Shown here one piece after another: positions 33,569 to 47,935 of a stretch of 64,000 nucleotides of DNA. A program made the position numbers and the translations under genes. The DNA comes from Galeopsis tetrahit (lineage: Eukaryota > Streptophyta > Magnoliopsida > Lamiales > Lamiaceae). The stretch spans positions 36,641,994 through 36,705,993 of the forward strand of contig OY776133.1 of assembly GCA_963675135.1 (NCBI GenBank). Direction: 5' to 3'. Within the stretch, counting starts at the first letter, position 1, and the number at the start of each line of letters is the position of its first letter. The notes beneath the pieces were generated by a model, which saw only the letters and a list, made by a program, of their open reading frames with translations, did no database searches and had not been told where the DNA came from.

Positions 33569-34021
33569 AAATTTTACGTGGTTCCATCCAATTGATCTAC
33601 GTCCACGGAGGATAGATGCTATCCTTCACTACACTTGAACAAGTGTTTAATTACAGATTACAAGTACGACTCACTAAGATAAGCCTCACTAAACTTTAAC
33701 AAGTGTTTACAAATTACAAGTATGACTCACTAAGATAACTTGTTAACTCGCTCAACAACTCAATCAATCTACAACTATGCACTAGGGGTTGTATTTACAG
33801 AGATACAATATAATGCTCATATGAACTAACTACTTCCCTACCAAAAATAACTACTTATAATTAACTCTGAAATAAACTGAATCAACAGACTTGACTCAGC
33901 TGATATGCCTATCAGCTGACTTGGCTTAGACGACTTGGACTCAACACAGCTGATACAGATAAGATGACACAAACTTAGTAGAGTTGTCCTTACTCTACCA
34001 TATGAGTTTCTCAAAGAGAAT

Positions 34022-35157
34022 ATAAGTTATGTTCATTAGTAAAATATTTATGCTTGCTACTTGTTATTTCAGAAAATAAATTGCTACAAAAAGGCCATAT
34101 ATTAATCTGCAAAATAAGAAGAAATCTCATAAGAAACAAATTAATGGTTTTCGGGGAAACCTGTTCGATATTTCACATTCCTTGTCATATTTTAATGAAT
34201 TCTACTTTTTCTTACAGTTGGAGATAGTTTTTATTGTGCAGTTTTCTCCTGGAAGTACATCAAAAGCCCTTCTTACATCGGCGGATTTTGGTATTCAGGT
34301 CGTAGATTTTATTGATTGTGTTCACAAGTACAGAGGCCGGTATGGTGATATATATCGTGATTGCATAATAAACTTTTACTGAGCCTATATATGTTCTACT
34401 ATTGGTATATGTGATTTTTCGGTGATTTAGATTTGTTGTATATGTTTGAGATTGTTGTCTACTATTGTAGAACTAGGTATATCGAGTATAGAAATTAATT
34501 AATGTGCAATTGTTTTATTTTGGTTTGTTGAGGGTCTCGACTAGTTTTTACTTTTGGTTTGGGAGCTAACTGATCCCTTTTCCGATTTATATTTCTTGTT
34601 TTGGCCCACTTAAGGGTTGTAGTAGTTGGACGGATGCATTTTATTTTCATTAAGTTGAATATCATTTTTTTAATCTAAGTAGTAAACTTATATTTTGGCA
34701 TAATAAATTCTTAAATCTTATGATATTTTATTGTTGTGTGTTTTGTAGGACAATGAAGTTTTACTTTGATCTTAGACAAGAAGACTAATCAGGACTTCAA
34801 TCAAGTACGGAGTATATGATTTTTCATGCAAGTTATTAGATACATTAAAATGTGCAATTTGATATATTTTGTTTCTGAATCAACTTCAAATGACATTGAT
34901 ATTTTTTTGTTTCCTTTAGTATGTTGACATTGTTGATTGAGTTCGTTTTGAGAATTACTATTATTTTTGAAATAAAATCATTGCATTGTGATTTTATCTT
35001 TTTAAGGTTTTTCGAATGTTTGCATGTAATGTATATTACTAGAATTACTATTATTTTTTAAATACACCGTATGAGTTATTTCTAATAATTATTTATTTTT
35101 GAAATGAATGAGTTGGTAATAAATATCAAGAACAAATAGATATTTTAGTACAAAATA
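34022..35157. other. Low-complexity DNA with one possible exon relic (copy 2)
   Basis: Duplicate of 20204-21339; the candidate exon lies at ~34219-34381 with the same frame intact. Confidence 0.35.
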
Positions 35158-36349
35158 TATGATTTTATGTAACAATTTATTTGTAACGAAATTGATATTT
35201 TGAATAAATTGTATAACAATTTGTAACGAAACTTTTGTTACCACTACTAAGATTATTGTAACTAAACAAGGCGTCGTTACAATTGTATTGGTACGGAAAT
35301 TGATATTTTGAATAAAATGTACAACAATTTGTAACAAAACTTTCGTTACCTCTAGTAAGATTATTGTAACCAAACAAGGTGTCGTTACAATTGTATTGGT
35401 AACAAAATAGAATTTTTTTCGTTACAAGAATTTTTTACAACGAGCTTTACAAGACCAACTTTTGTAACGAAATGTTTCGTTACAAAAGATTTTTGTAACC
35501 AAAAAATGATTTTTTGTAACCATTTTTTTCGTTACAAAAAATGCATTTTGTTGTAGTGATATTGGCGACGAAATATAATTTTCATTGTTTGTTCTGATTA
35601 TTAACAACAAAATGAAGTAAATTATTGCTAATATAGCGATGAAATATATAAATTTTTGTTGCAAAAATTAATTTCAAGAAATTAGCCACGAAAATTTCCA
35701 TTTCATCGTAAAATATTAGCGACGAAATATAATTTTCATTGTTGTTTTGATTATTAACAAAAAAAAAATGATTTTTTGTAACCATTTTTTTCGTTACAAA
35801 AAATGCATTTTGTTGTAGTGATATTGGCGACGAAATATAATTTTCATTGTTTGTTCTGATTATTAACAACAAAATGAAGTAAATTATTGCTAATATAGCG
35901 ATGAAATATATAAATTTTTGTTGCAAAAATTAATTTCAAGAAATTAGCCACGAAAATTTCCATTTCATCGTAAAATATTAGCGACGAAATATAATTTTCA
36001 TTGTTGTTTTGATTATTAACAAAAAAATGAAGCAATTTGTTGCTAATATAGTGATGAAATATATAAATTTCGTTGCAAATATTTAATCTAAGAATTTACC
36101 GACAAAAATTTCTCTTTCGTTGCAAAATATTAGCGACGAAATATAATTTTCATTGCTATTTTGATTAACAACGAAATGAAGCAATTTATTGCTAATATAG
36201 CGATGAAATATATAAATTTTGTCGCAAATATTAAATCTAAAAATTTAGCGACGAAAATTTATATTTCGTTGCTAAAAATTTATTTTAGCGATAAAATTTA
36301 GATTTGTCGCAAATTTTTTGTCGCTATTCCCCTTGTTTCTTGTAGTGTG
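35158..36349. mobile_element. CACTA-derived repeat array with two right ends (copy 2)
   Basis: Duplicate of 21340-22531, including the 262 bp internal tandem repeat. Confidence 0.72.
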
Positions 36350-37413
36350 ATTTTTAATATTGACCACAAATGAAATCTAAATGTAGTATGAATTGTATTA
36401 TTGTTTTTAAAAAATATATTAGATTTTTAAGACAAAAATCTGTGTGAGACCAGTTGGACCCTATAAACGAGTATGATGGACAAAGTTTAGAAGGGGATGA
36501 ATAGACTTTGTTATTTTCTTAAACTTTTGTGTGTACGTAAGATCAGATGATGTAAACAACATAGTTATATACCAAGTCGTCTGATGCAATAAGTATGTTT
36601 TGATCGAGTGCGAGTGTAAGTACAGCGATGATGGAGAACTAACCTACTGATTGCTTGTTAGTTGATCAGTTGGAAAACTATCTATACAATTGTTAGTGCA
36701 AAATAGTGTAGGCCCTAACTGTTTAGACTTGTGGGTTGAATGAATTAAACCTTTTACAAAAAATGACTTTGATTAAACAATGAGCTTATCAACTGATTAT
36801 GAAAAACTTAACTTGTGATTTTAACTCTTTTAAAACCTATGCTTATGAAAGTTATGATGTAACAGATGATAAACAATATAAAAAAATAAATAACACGAGA
36901 TTTATATATAGTGGTTCAGACCCTTGTCCTACGTCCACTCTCACAACCTAGATGTGATGTTAATTCCTTAATAAATATGGTCTTTGCTACTTTATAGTCC
37001 CAAGAGAAGAATTTTGAGCTCGATACACTACCTTAGTGCAATTAGCTTTACTTGTTATTGTGAGAACAAGTACTCTTACAATGCCGGTTTTACAACAACA
37101 AACTAATATAACTTCTAAGGATTGAAAGTAGGGTTTGGGTTTACTAAAAGTACCAACTAGTGTGATGAACAAAGATGTTCAATCAACACTTTTCTAAGCT
37201 TAAGATAGTATATGGAATACAAACTTAGATTCTGAAAACTTAGATCTATGTGATTCTCAGATTCGAACACTGGCTCTAAAGAACTTTAAAAGGATTCCGT
37301 CGACTTCAGTGATGAATTTTACTCGGTTGATTATTTTTATCAAACTTTAGTACTTGTCACTTGTTCATAACACTTCAGCTCCTTCTCTTCAATGATACTT
37401 ATCTTCATGCACT
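36350..37413. other. Unassigned DNA before the CACTA/Ulp1 element (copy 2)
   Basis: Duplicate of 22532-23595. Confidence 0.4.
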
Positions 37414-40400
37414 CACTACTACACATTTTCACTTGGAGAGCTCTTTTTTGGAAAAGCTCTCCAAGATAGCACTTGGAGAGCGGTTTTATAAAAAAAAAAA
37501 AATTTATCTAAGAGAGCGGTTCAAAACCGCTCTCCAAGAGAAACACTTGGAGAGCGGTTAAGAACCGCTTTGCAAGCCACAATAGATAGCGGTTTAGAAC
37601 CGCTCTCCAAGTAAGAACTTGGAAAGCGGTTCATAACCGCTCTCCAAGTCAGTTTTTGGTCAAATATTAAAGCCACTCCCCCATTAATCACGACGCGTAT
37701 ACAACAGCTTCTCCCCCAAATCCCACAAACTCTAAACCTAAAATCACGACGCAACTTGTGAATCCAAATCCACCGTCGATCGCCTCCTTACTCGCGCCGT
37801 CGACCGCCTCCTTACTCGCGCCGTCGACGTCGCCTCTCTCCCTCTCTCTCGTCGCGCCGTCGACGTCGCCTCTCTCCCTCTCTCTCGTCGCGCCGTCCCC
37901 GTCGCCTCCCTCCCTCTCGTCGCGCCGTCGCCGTCGCCTCCCTCTCACTCCTCGTCGCCGTCACATCCCTCTCACTCCTCGTCGGCGTCGCCGTCGATTC
38001 TCTCCAGCCGTCGCCGTCTACTATCTCCAGCCGTCGCCGTCGACTATCTCCAGCCGTCGCCTATCTCCGCACAATTGTAGGTACGTACTCTTGTATATAT
38101 ATATATGTGTGTATAGAAATTGGCGATTTGTTTTAATGTTTGAAAATTTAAATTCAACCTTTGATATGGATTTGTTTTTATGTTTGTTTTTCCTGTGTTA
38201 AATTTTATGCGAAGAGGAAGAAGATGATAGGCGTGGGTGCAAATTCCTAACTTGTGAATAAATTCTGCCAAAATTTTATGTTTTTTGTTTTTTTTTTTCC
38301 TGTGTTTGCTGTGAACTGCGAAGAGGAAGAAGATGATAGGCGTGTGGGTGCAAATTAATTTATTCTATGTATGGGCCAGAATATTCCCTATTTATTCTTG
38401 AATAAGAATTCCAAATCATTCTTTATGCGTTTATGTTTATGCTTTAATTTATATTCTTTCATTATGATTAAATTAAATTATTAGGTGGGGTTGGTTGGTG
38501 AGAATTAATGATGCCTTTGATTGAAAGAATTAATTTAATAAGAAGATTTGACTTTCTTAAGCTTCGAAAAACCGCAAGAAGATTAAATTTATTAAAAAAG
38601 AAATAGGTGACACATTAATTAATTAATAAGTGTACACTATTTCTTACAAGTATTTATGTTGTTAGAAAATACTCAAAAAATAAAAAATACCATCATCATT
38701 TTGATATATAAAAAATACAGCTTATGTGTATGGTATTTAATTAGATTCATTGAACAATAGCTAGTAGCAAAAATCTCTGTCCATGACTCCATATGTGTTT
38801 GTGTGTGTCATAGTACTTCACTTCACTCATATAAAATCAATTACGCTTAATTAACTGTAGAATTAATTAATTTAATAAAATCCCAAATCCAGTGTAAATT
38901 AATTAGGCTCTCGATCCAACCCAGAAATCCATGACCACTACTGGCATCCTCAAACTTCCCAACTGGTTACAACTACTAGTACTTCATTTATTCATATCAA
39001 CTGCAATAATTAATTTAGAAATCAAAACAACTTCATATATATACAAGTGTCTTGGATATGATTGTATTCCTTCATCTCCCCCCAAGTGTATATATGTTGG
39101 TTAAAGATATTTGGGTGAGGTATATCTCTCTAGAGATAACCGAGCATGTGGATTGTATTCCTTCATCTCCCCCCAAGTGTCTTGCATATTGAGTAGTGAT
39201 AGGGCACAGGGCATGGAGGGGATAGTCGAACATATGCTGAGTCATACTGGGAGGGAACATCTCATTTTTTGGCCAACAAATGTGGGGTGAGTACAATAAA
39301 CATTTCGTTAAAATTTGTATGCATAATATGTTATTTGCACATTTGCAGCTAATTTAAATATATATTCTTAATATAATATAGGAGCCATTGGGTGTTGGTT
39401 GCCATAAATATGAAGACATTAAGTGTCTTTTTTATGGACCCAGCTTTGGATGGGGTGGTTGCAAATCGTCCCGATCTCATGTCATACATGGAAGCGTAAG
39501 TTCATTTTTAATATTATAATATAATGATTTGTTTTAATTACTTTTTAAATTATACATATTTAATCTATTTTTTTCTTCTTATTATAATAATAATAGTGTG
39601 ATGACGATGTATCGAAGTCGCCTTCACAATCTAGTCTCAAGATCTACTTTCAATAGAGTGAGCTGGATAGATGTTAAGGTAATTTAATTTAGTAAGTTAT
39701 CAAATTAATAGAAAATAATCATAATAGTACTATTAATGCATACTTATAATTGCTAATTATATATAACAGGTTCCGAGCCAACGTGATAGTTATCATTGTG
39801 GACATTTTGTATGTTGTTATATTGAGGATATAATCAAGACTTATCAAACGACGATTCCTAACATGGTAAGTCAATTTATCGATTTATTTAAATTATTTTT
39901 CATTGAATAAAAATTCATATACTATATATCTAACTATATTGATTGATCGTTGTTTGCAGTTTATCTATAACCGTCCGCTCAAAACTTACAACGACAAAAG
40001 AATGGACAAATGGAAAAAAGATTGGACAGGGTACCTTTACAATCGATTTTTGTAAACATATAATTAAATTAGTATAATTTTTGGTAGAATGTAATGTATT
40101 AACTTATATATTTGTGATGTGATGATATTTCATCTTTTTGGTGTATATATGTTTTTGTACGTTTATTTATTTGAATTTAATTAAGTTTTGATTTTGTATA
40201 AATAGGATTTTTAAAATATAAAATAATTATTAAAAAAATAATATAAATAGGATTTTTAAAATATAAAATAATTATTAAAAAAATAATATAAAAAAAAAAT
40301 ACTTAGAAAGCGGTTTAAAACCGCTGTCCAAGTAAAATCGAAAAAAATATATATTACTTAGAGAGCGGTTTTGAACCGCTCTCCAAGTGAAATTAATAAA

Positions 40401-40645
40401 AAAAAAAATTAATATAGAGAGCGGTTTTGAACCGCTCTCCAAGCTCTTATACTTAGAGAGCGGTTCATAACCGCTGTCTAAGGGCCTCACTTGCAGAGCG
40501 GTTCAAAACCGCTTTCCAAGTCCTCTTACTTACAAAGCGGTTTTTAACCGCTCTCTTAGCTTGGAGTGCTGTCGCTTGGAGAGCGGTTTTAAAGGCTCTC
40601 CAAGGCCATTTTTCAAGGCTCTCCAAGCTCAATTTTGTAGTAGTG
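37414..40645 (+). mobile_element. CACTA element encoding an Ulp1-like protease domain (copy 2)
   Basis: Same ends and ACT duplication as copy 1. It is about 101 bp longer. A ~46 bp AT-rich stretch (AAATAGGATTTTTAAAATAT...) is duplicated at 40244-40290, and one extra GAGAGCGGTTTTGAACCGCT hairpin unit is present at about 40388-40443. Confidence 0.9.
39213..40055 (+). CDS. Ulp1/SENP-like cysteine protease (C48) domain, five exons (copy 2)
   Basis: Exons 39213-39286, 39382-39495, 39597-39678, 39770-39865 and 39960-40055. The sequence and splice sites are identical by eye to the copy at 25395-26237, with catalytic His27, Asp44 and Cys100 intact. It sits in the same orientation inside the duplicated CACTA element. 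Confidence 0.78.
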
Positions 40646-40908
40646 ACTTTGTGCTTTCAGGTGATTTGTCATAGATTTAAAAAATCTATCTAACTACTAA
40701 TTTAAAGCTCCCTAACATGTATGATTTTATCTAACATGAAAATCCAGACCTGGTAAATCATCTTACTTGGGGTTTTACTTTGGGTTTTGGTATCTAATCA
40801 AAATCAAATTTTCTTTATTAAAATAACTCATATCCCAACAGATGTTGTGGGGTACATTTATAGATAAAGTGATTGTTTATAAATGTTATGGAATTGTAAT
40901 ACAAACAA

Positions 40909-42223
40909 GGGGTTATATTTTTTTTAGTCCATTAAGTTACCACAATTTTGAATTTAGTCCATCAGGTTACCACTTTTTGAATTTAGTCCATTAAGTTTCG
41001 ATTTATTTTAATTTTGGTCTGGTTACCTGTTACAGCAGGTTTAACAGGTCATTTTTTAAATACACCCCATAAAATGTTATACACACCCCAAATATTAAAC
41101 ACACCACACTAAAATTTAAAAATCATTTTTTATTACTATACACACCCCCAACTATTTCCTATTTAATAAATTGTCAAAAATAATTAAATTAAAAAAATAA
41201 GAATTCAAATTAATATGAAAAATATAAATAAAATCTATAAAAAAATCGCCTAAATCTTTAAAAATGAAACAAAGCTAAAATAATTAATTTAATTAGTTTT
41301 GAAGATTTAGTTGATTTTCTACTATTTTTAAATTTTATTTAGCATTATTTTCTACGTTTTTTTTTATAGAAGTTAGAACGCAAATAAAACATTAATAAAG
41401 AAATGGAATTTTAAATTTATTTTATTTTTCTTTTAAATATTTCTTTTATATTACATGAACCTGCTAACACCACATAAATTTTATATACACTCCAAACGTT
41501 AAACACAAAAATTCAAAATTCAAATATAGTTAAATAAAATCATAAACATATTTAATAAATTGCTAAAAATAATTAAATTAAAAAAAAAGTAAGAATTCAA
41601 ATTAATATAAAAATATAAATAAAACCTATAAAAAATCACTAAAATCTTCAAAAATTAAACAAAGCTAAAAACATTAATTAATTTAATTGGTTTTAAAGAT
41701 TTAATTAATTTTTTTTACTATTTTTTAAGATATTTAATAAATTTAAAAAAAAAATCAACTTGAAAAAATTATTAAATTAAATAAAAAAATCTTTAAAAGT
41801 ATTAAAAAATCAACTAAAATTTTAAAACTAACTAAATTAATTAATATTTTTTAACTTTGTTTAATTTTTGAAGATTTAGGCAATTTTTATAGATTTTATT
41901 TATATTTTTCATATTAATTTAAATTCTTATTTTTTTAATTTAATTATTTTTGGCAATATATTTATTAAATAGGAAATAGTTGGGGGTGTGTATAGTAATA
42001 AAAAATGATTTTTAAATTTTAGTGTGGTGTGTTTAACATTTGGGGTGTGTATAACATTTTATGGGGTGTGTTTTTAAAAATGACCTGTTAAACCTGATGT
42101 AGCAGGTAACTAGACCAAAATTAAAATAAATCGAAACTTAATGGACTAAATTCAAAAAGTGGTAACATGATGGACTAAATTCAAAATTGTGGTAACTTAA
42201 TGGACTAAAAAAAATATAATCCC
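40909..42223. mobile_element. Mutator-like foldback element with very long TIRs (copy 2)
   Basis: Duplicate of 26990-28302 with the same TACAAACAA flanks (40900-40908 and 42224-42232) and two single-A insertions. Confidence 0.9.
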
Positions 42224-42232
42224 TACAAACAA

Positions 42233-42789
42233 TACCAAATCCAAATGATAAATTAAGAAACTCAAGACGCAATGAAATGAACAAGTATGAACAAACATAA
42301 AATTTTACGTGGTTCGATCCAATTATATATCTACGTCCACGAAGGATAGAGACTCTCTTCACTAAACTTGAACACGTGTTTACAGATTACAAGTACAACT
42401 CACTAAGATAAGCCTCACTAAACTTGAACAAGTGTTTGCAGATTACAAGTATGAATCACTAAGATAACTTGTTAACTCGCTCAACAACTCAATCAATCTA
42501 CAACTGTGCACTACAGGTTGTATTTATAGAGATACAATGTCCATATCAACTAACTACAAATTGCCCTAACAAAAATAGCCGCCTATAACTAACTTTGGAC
42601 TAAACTGAATCAACAGACTTGACTCAGCTAATAAGTGTATCAGCTGACTTGGCTTAGACGATTTGGACCGAGCACAGCTGATACAAATTAGATGACACAA
42701 ACTCAGTAGAGTTATCATTACTCTACTAGATGTGTTGCTCGAAGATCATATGGCTTAGCCTCATACGCTGAGTTGACTTTACTCAGCTG
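42233..42789. other. Older-duplication segment, retroelement-like (copy 2)
   Basis: Duplicate of 28312-28868. Confidence 0.5.
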
Positions 42790-44319
42790 CAGGGACGGAC
42801 CCAGAATTGTGGGTTAGGGGGGGCCGATAAATATAATTTAATATTAATATATATCTAATAATAATAAAATTCAGTATTTTATATTTGAACCTAGATATAT
42901 TAGTATATATAGTTAAATATTTAAAAATACATAATTATGTCCTTAATATGTTAAAAACTATAACTCTCTCGTACATATCACGAAAATCGTTAACAATTGA
43001 TAGTTTATACATATTTTTTTGCTATTTATTTATCACAATTGATAGTTTATACATATTTTTTTGCTATTTATTTATCAATATATTATAATAGATTATCTAG
43101 AATATTGAGAAAAAATTGAGATTAGCTAGGTTTATTAGACTAAAAGCCTTTTTACTCCTAAATTTTCATTTGGAGTCCCGATAATTTCTTTTTTAATATT
43201 TTATGCAATTAAAGAGAATATATTGAGACTAAAAAGTATTTCACTTAATTTGAGTTATCTGGAATATAACTGCTCATAAATTAATCAAATTACCTGTTGC
43301 TTTTAGCTTACTGGACAGGCCCACCTCATTTATTTTGAATTTTAGCTACTTGGGCCAATTACTTTGTTTAACTAGAATTTCATGAACTGTATAACATAAT
43401 AAAATTAATGTATTGTGCTAATTATATTCTACATGCATATATAATACTAAGAAAATGCTCCCCCCTCTCTCTAGAATAATAGCTTAGAAAATAAGCCATT
43501 AATCCGCCACCGCCTATCACCATATATTTGCGCTGCCGTGCACCGCCTATCACCATACATCTGCGTTGTCGTGCACGCCGCCTCAGCCGTCGCTGGTTTA
43601 CGGTGTAAGAGTTGAGAGGTCATAATTGCCTGCACAAGTCCGTGTCGTTAAGCTACTCCACCGAATCACCGCGTTCGTTCGTCAGTTAACCAATTTCGTC
43701 TCCTCAAATCTACAAGCTCAAGGAGTCTCTTTAAGGTTTAGGTGGGATCAATGGGTGTTCCTCCCCGACGGCGCTACGGTGGCCGATTGGGTGAGTCACA
43801 CATTGATCCCAATTTATTGTTTTTTCTAGTTTTTTAGCAGTTTAATTTCTAGTATTTTAGCTTGTTTAGTTTTTAGTTTTTGTTGATTCCTCCACTTCGT
43901 GTGGTCTCTCCTCGCCTAGTGTGTTTTTTTCCTCCCTGCATGGGTCCTTTTTTGTTTTCTGGGTTTTTTTGTGTTGGATTGGTCTTGCCTTTGGTACTTT
44001 TAGTGGACCTATGTCTTTTCTTTTTTCTCTATATTTCTCGATACGGATATACCTTAGTGTGGGGTATTTTTTCGTTTGAGAATGGAGATTTGATCGTATT
44101 TGTGGGCATTGGTTGCACTCATCTCTCCACTTCCTCACGATTGGAATGGAGCAGCTGCCGCTTTGATCCTTCTAGGTTGAAGATGATCCTGTGGGTTATG
44201 ATGTACTGATCTTGTTCTATTTTCTTGTAACCCTTCAAAAAAAAAAAAAAATACTAAGAAAATGAAAAAAGTTGAGGGGGGCCAAGGCCACCCCCAAGCT
44301 ATACATAGTTCCGTCCCTG
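42790..44319. mobile_element. Non-autonomous hAT element (copy 2)
   Basis: Duplicate of 28869-30398 with the same CTCAGCTG flanks. Confidence 0.92.
43458..44250 (+). mobile_element. Retroposon with poly(A) nested in hAT element (copy 2)
   Basis: Duplicate of 29537-30329 with the same 14 bp flanking repeats. Confidence 0.8.
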
Positions 44320-44388
44320 CTCAGCTGGTCTGATCCAACCAGACAACTACGACTTCTCCTCTTCTAGATAATAGAACTTATAACTAAC

Positions 44389-44499
44389 GACAAAATGGGA
44401 TAGCTCAAGTGGTTAGAGCACCACTACCTAGGCCTTAGATCCTGGGTTCGAGTCATGGGGAGGGGAAAAGGAATGGGTATTTAATTTGTAAACAAAAAA
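44389..44499 (+). mobile_element. Short tRNA-derived SINE (copy 2)
   Basis: Duplicate of 30468-30578 with the same flanking repeats. Confidence 0.88.
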
Positions 44500-44513
44500 A
44501 ACTTATAACTAAC

Positions 44514-46041
44514 ATCTTTAATATTGCATTACTCCTAATAATAAATAAAGTCAATGGTTGAAGGGGTTATAATATTGGACATAAGTGTAATTAAACTATT
44601 TGAGTTAGAATATTTATACGTGCAAAGCACGTTTGGGTAGATTACCAATTAAAATAATCATCAATTTGATGATCATTGGATATTGGAGATTTGATTCCAT
44701 TTCTTAAAATACGAGTGTGAAGTACAGGTCACATAGCTGGTTTATAGTTAACAAAAGTATAACTTAATACTCCGTAGTATTTTTTATCAGTAGTACATGA
44801 TTATTGGTAATTACAAAGTCAACTCTTTGGGAGAATATGGTAATTACAAAGTCAACTATATGGGAGAATATGATATACTGTTTTAGAGAAAATTGTTATA
44901 ATGACATTATATTTGATCACAGTTATTTTGAGTATTATTAATTTCATTAATAATATTCGATGATACACTTATAAAATGCTATGTTTGATTGTTTGCATTT
45001 ATTACTTATATGTATTTTCATGAACTAATGATTTCATTGAGATGTGAGATCACGATTGACTATATCATGGTTTTTATAGTAACCCCAATCAAGGATTATC
45101 GAGAATGAAAAATAGATGATGCGATTGAGATTGGTGTACGATCTGCATCATATCCTTAGAGGATGTAGTGGTTCTTACAACTATGAAATACTAGGTGTCT
45201 CATGATAGATGTACACATATTTTGAGAATATTGACTTGTTCAATCGAAAAATTGTTTTGTGTATTTTATTTACGAGTCGCTGGTTTATAATTAACAAAAA
45301 GTATAACTTAATAGTATTTTTTATTAGTAGTGCATATATGATTATTGGTAATTACAAAGTCCAACTCTTTGGAGATATGGTATACTGTATTCCATTACAT
45401 CAAGATAATTCATGATTGATGATAACTGACTAAACTTCCTTTATTGGTGATGGTAAAGTCAACTATCCAAAACTATAACGGGCACCCACACCAGATTAGA
45501 CTGGATACCAAACATTAAAAAAAAATCTATTAAACTATTCATCAAATTAATTAGAATATATATAGGTAGGAAGCATGTTTGGGTAGTGTAATAGTTAAGA
45601 TAATAAAGGATGAAGATTTGATATTCTGTTTTGTTTAAATGAAATTAATGGTGGCATGGGGTTGAAATAGCTAGCTAGTTTTTATAACATTAAAAACGTA
45701 CAATTTGAAATATTTTATTAATTAATACTATTGAATTAGTGCTTAAACCATATATATATGCATCAAGTGTTGTAGTAGTATATTTCTTAGGGCTTTTTTA
45801 AATTTGGAGGTAATTTCGAAGCATTTGATTGAAATTTGGAGTTCATATGAGCATTTAAAGATTTTGTTTTAGAAAGTAAATAAGTTGAGGGTATGATGGG
45901 ATGTTGTGAGGTCCACTTAATAAAGTGATTGTTTATAATTGTTATGGAATTGTTACACACAAACAATACCAAATCCAAATGATAAATCAAGAAACTCAAA
46001 ACGCAATGAAATGAACAAGTAAGAACAAACACAAAATTTTA
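44514..46041. other. Older-duplication segment related to 51742-59600 (copy 2)
   Basis: Duplicate of 30593-32120. Confidence 0.6.
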
Positions 46042-47489
46042 TGGGGAAAATTGCACTTTTGGTCCTATAAGATTGTACCCTTATCAGATGTGGTCCTTTT
46101 TACATCACTTTTGGTCCCATAAGATGTTTCTGTTAAATTTATAACAGTTCCGTCAACTTGGGGTTATTTTTGTTTAAATTAAACCCAACTCTAAAATTAA
46201 TAATTAAATAACACCCGTGACCCATCTCCTCCGGATACAAATTCCGGCGGCTTTCCGGCCACCCACCAACCATCGCATCGGAAAAGTTAAGAGCTCTGGG
46301 ATAAATATACCCGGCACGACCATAGAAACCAAAACCACTAAGATAAATTTCTTCCAAAATCAAACAGAGACATTGAAGAAAATCGCACCAAAATCGATTC
46401 AAAACCAAAGAGTGCATCTCAAAATCAATACTGTAAATCATTACATTGAAAAAATACGCACCAACTTGCCCCATTTAACCCTCTGAACTTTACCCAAAAT
46501 TATCGAAACCTAATTGCTCAATTCCCTGAATTTGTCTCACCCAAAATTCGCAAAAAAATCGTGAAAACCTTCCCTGAAAAATTGTGAAATTGGAGATGAA
46601 TGGGAAATCAATATCTAAAATTGACAAGGGGTTTTGATTCCTAGCATTGAGACGTGGCTAGAGTAGGTAGCCTCGTCGGATTTCGTGATCGGAATCGATC
46701 AGATTTCTTGGTCGGAGTATCAGGTATTGGGGGTCGTGGCCTGATTGTCTGGAGTGAGGTGGGGTGGAGTGGTGGGGATGTGGCAAGGGGGTGGCGACGG
46801 GGAGGGTGGGTGGGTGGTGGTGTAAGTGACGGTGCGGCGGCGGGCGGCGGTTGAAGATGCACGGGGGATATCAGGATATGTTTCTGTGCAGAACAGTAGG
46901 AGGCTCTGTTCTCTTTAGTTTTAAAATTAATGTATAATCACATTTAAATAATTTTCAAAATTTACATTAAATTGTTATTTGGTTTGAAAATAATGTTTTG
47001 TATTTCATTTATATCCAGAATTCCAGATACTTGAATATGCCGATTTTTTTATTATTTCAAACTTTACGTAAATTATTATATATGCTATTACAATTGACAC
47101 TTAAGAATTTATATTTTCATACTCCGTCAATTTTAAAATAATTTTGTATTCTGAATTTACAATAAATTCTTTTGGTATATTTAAATTATTGGGTTCTGAA
47201 AATTAGTTTTATGGATTATTTATTATTAGCTAGATTTAAAAAAAAATCTATTTTTTGATTGTATATATTTATATATATACATGTTATTAATTTATAATTT
47301 TAGAAGTTATTTAGATTATTAAAATTTTAATATATTTAAGTCAACTAACCCTAAAAATAAATCAACTAACTGTTTCCATCCAAAAATTAACTTACAGGAC
47401 CAAATATGCATAAAAAAGGACCATTTGTGAATTGAAGGACCAAACGTGATTTTGAAAAATTCCAACAGGACCAAAAGTGCAATTTTCCC
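46042..47489. mobile_element. TIR element carrying GC-rich host-like DNA (copy 2)
   Basis: Duplicate of 32121-33568. Confidence 0.75.
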
Positions 47490-47935
47490 AAATTTTACGT
47501 GGTTCCATCCAATTGATCTACGTCCACGGAGGATAGATGCTATCCTTCACTACACTTGAACAAGTGTTTAATTACAGATTACAAGTACGACTCACTAAGA
47601 TAAGCCTCACTAAACTTTAACAAGTGTTTACAAATTACAAGTATGACTCACTAAGATAACTTGTTAACTCGCTCAACAACTCAATCAATCTACAACTATG
47701 CACTAGGGGTTGTATTTACAGAGATACAATATAATGCTCATATGAACTAACTACTTCCCTACCAAAAATAACTACTTATAATTAACTCTGAAATAAACTG
47801 AATCAACAGACTTGACTCAGCTGATATGCCTATCAGCTGACTTGGCTTAGACGACTTGGACTCAACACAGCTGATACAGATAAGATGACACAAACTTAGT
47901 AGAGTTGTCCTTACTCTACCATATGAGTTTCTCAA

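Larger units (their letters stand above)
20197..34014. repeat. Tandem segmental duplication, copy 1 (13,818 bp)
   Basis: From AGAGAATATAAGTTATG onward this block recurs head-to-tail at 34015 with a constant offset of 13,818. I traced it through all annotated elements. Differences seen: G at 20699 versus A at 34517, G at 27962 versus A at 41882, two single-A length changes, and about 101 bp extra in copy 2 near 40244-40440. The junction at 34015-34017 shows 3 bp of microhomology (AGA). Confidence 0.95.
34015..47935. repeat. Tandem segmental duplication, copy 2 (13,921 bp)
   Basis: Second direct copy of 20197-34014. It ends at CTCAAAG before ATTAGATGGC, where single-copy sequence resumes. The length difference from copy 1 is accounted for by extra subterminal-repeat DNA inside the CACTA element and two A-run changes. 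Confidence 0.95.
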
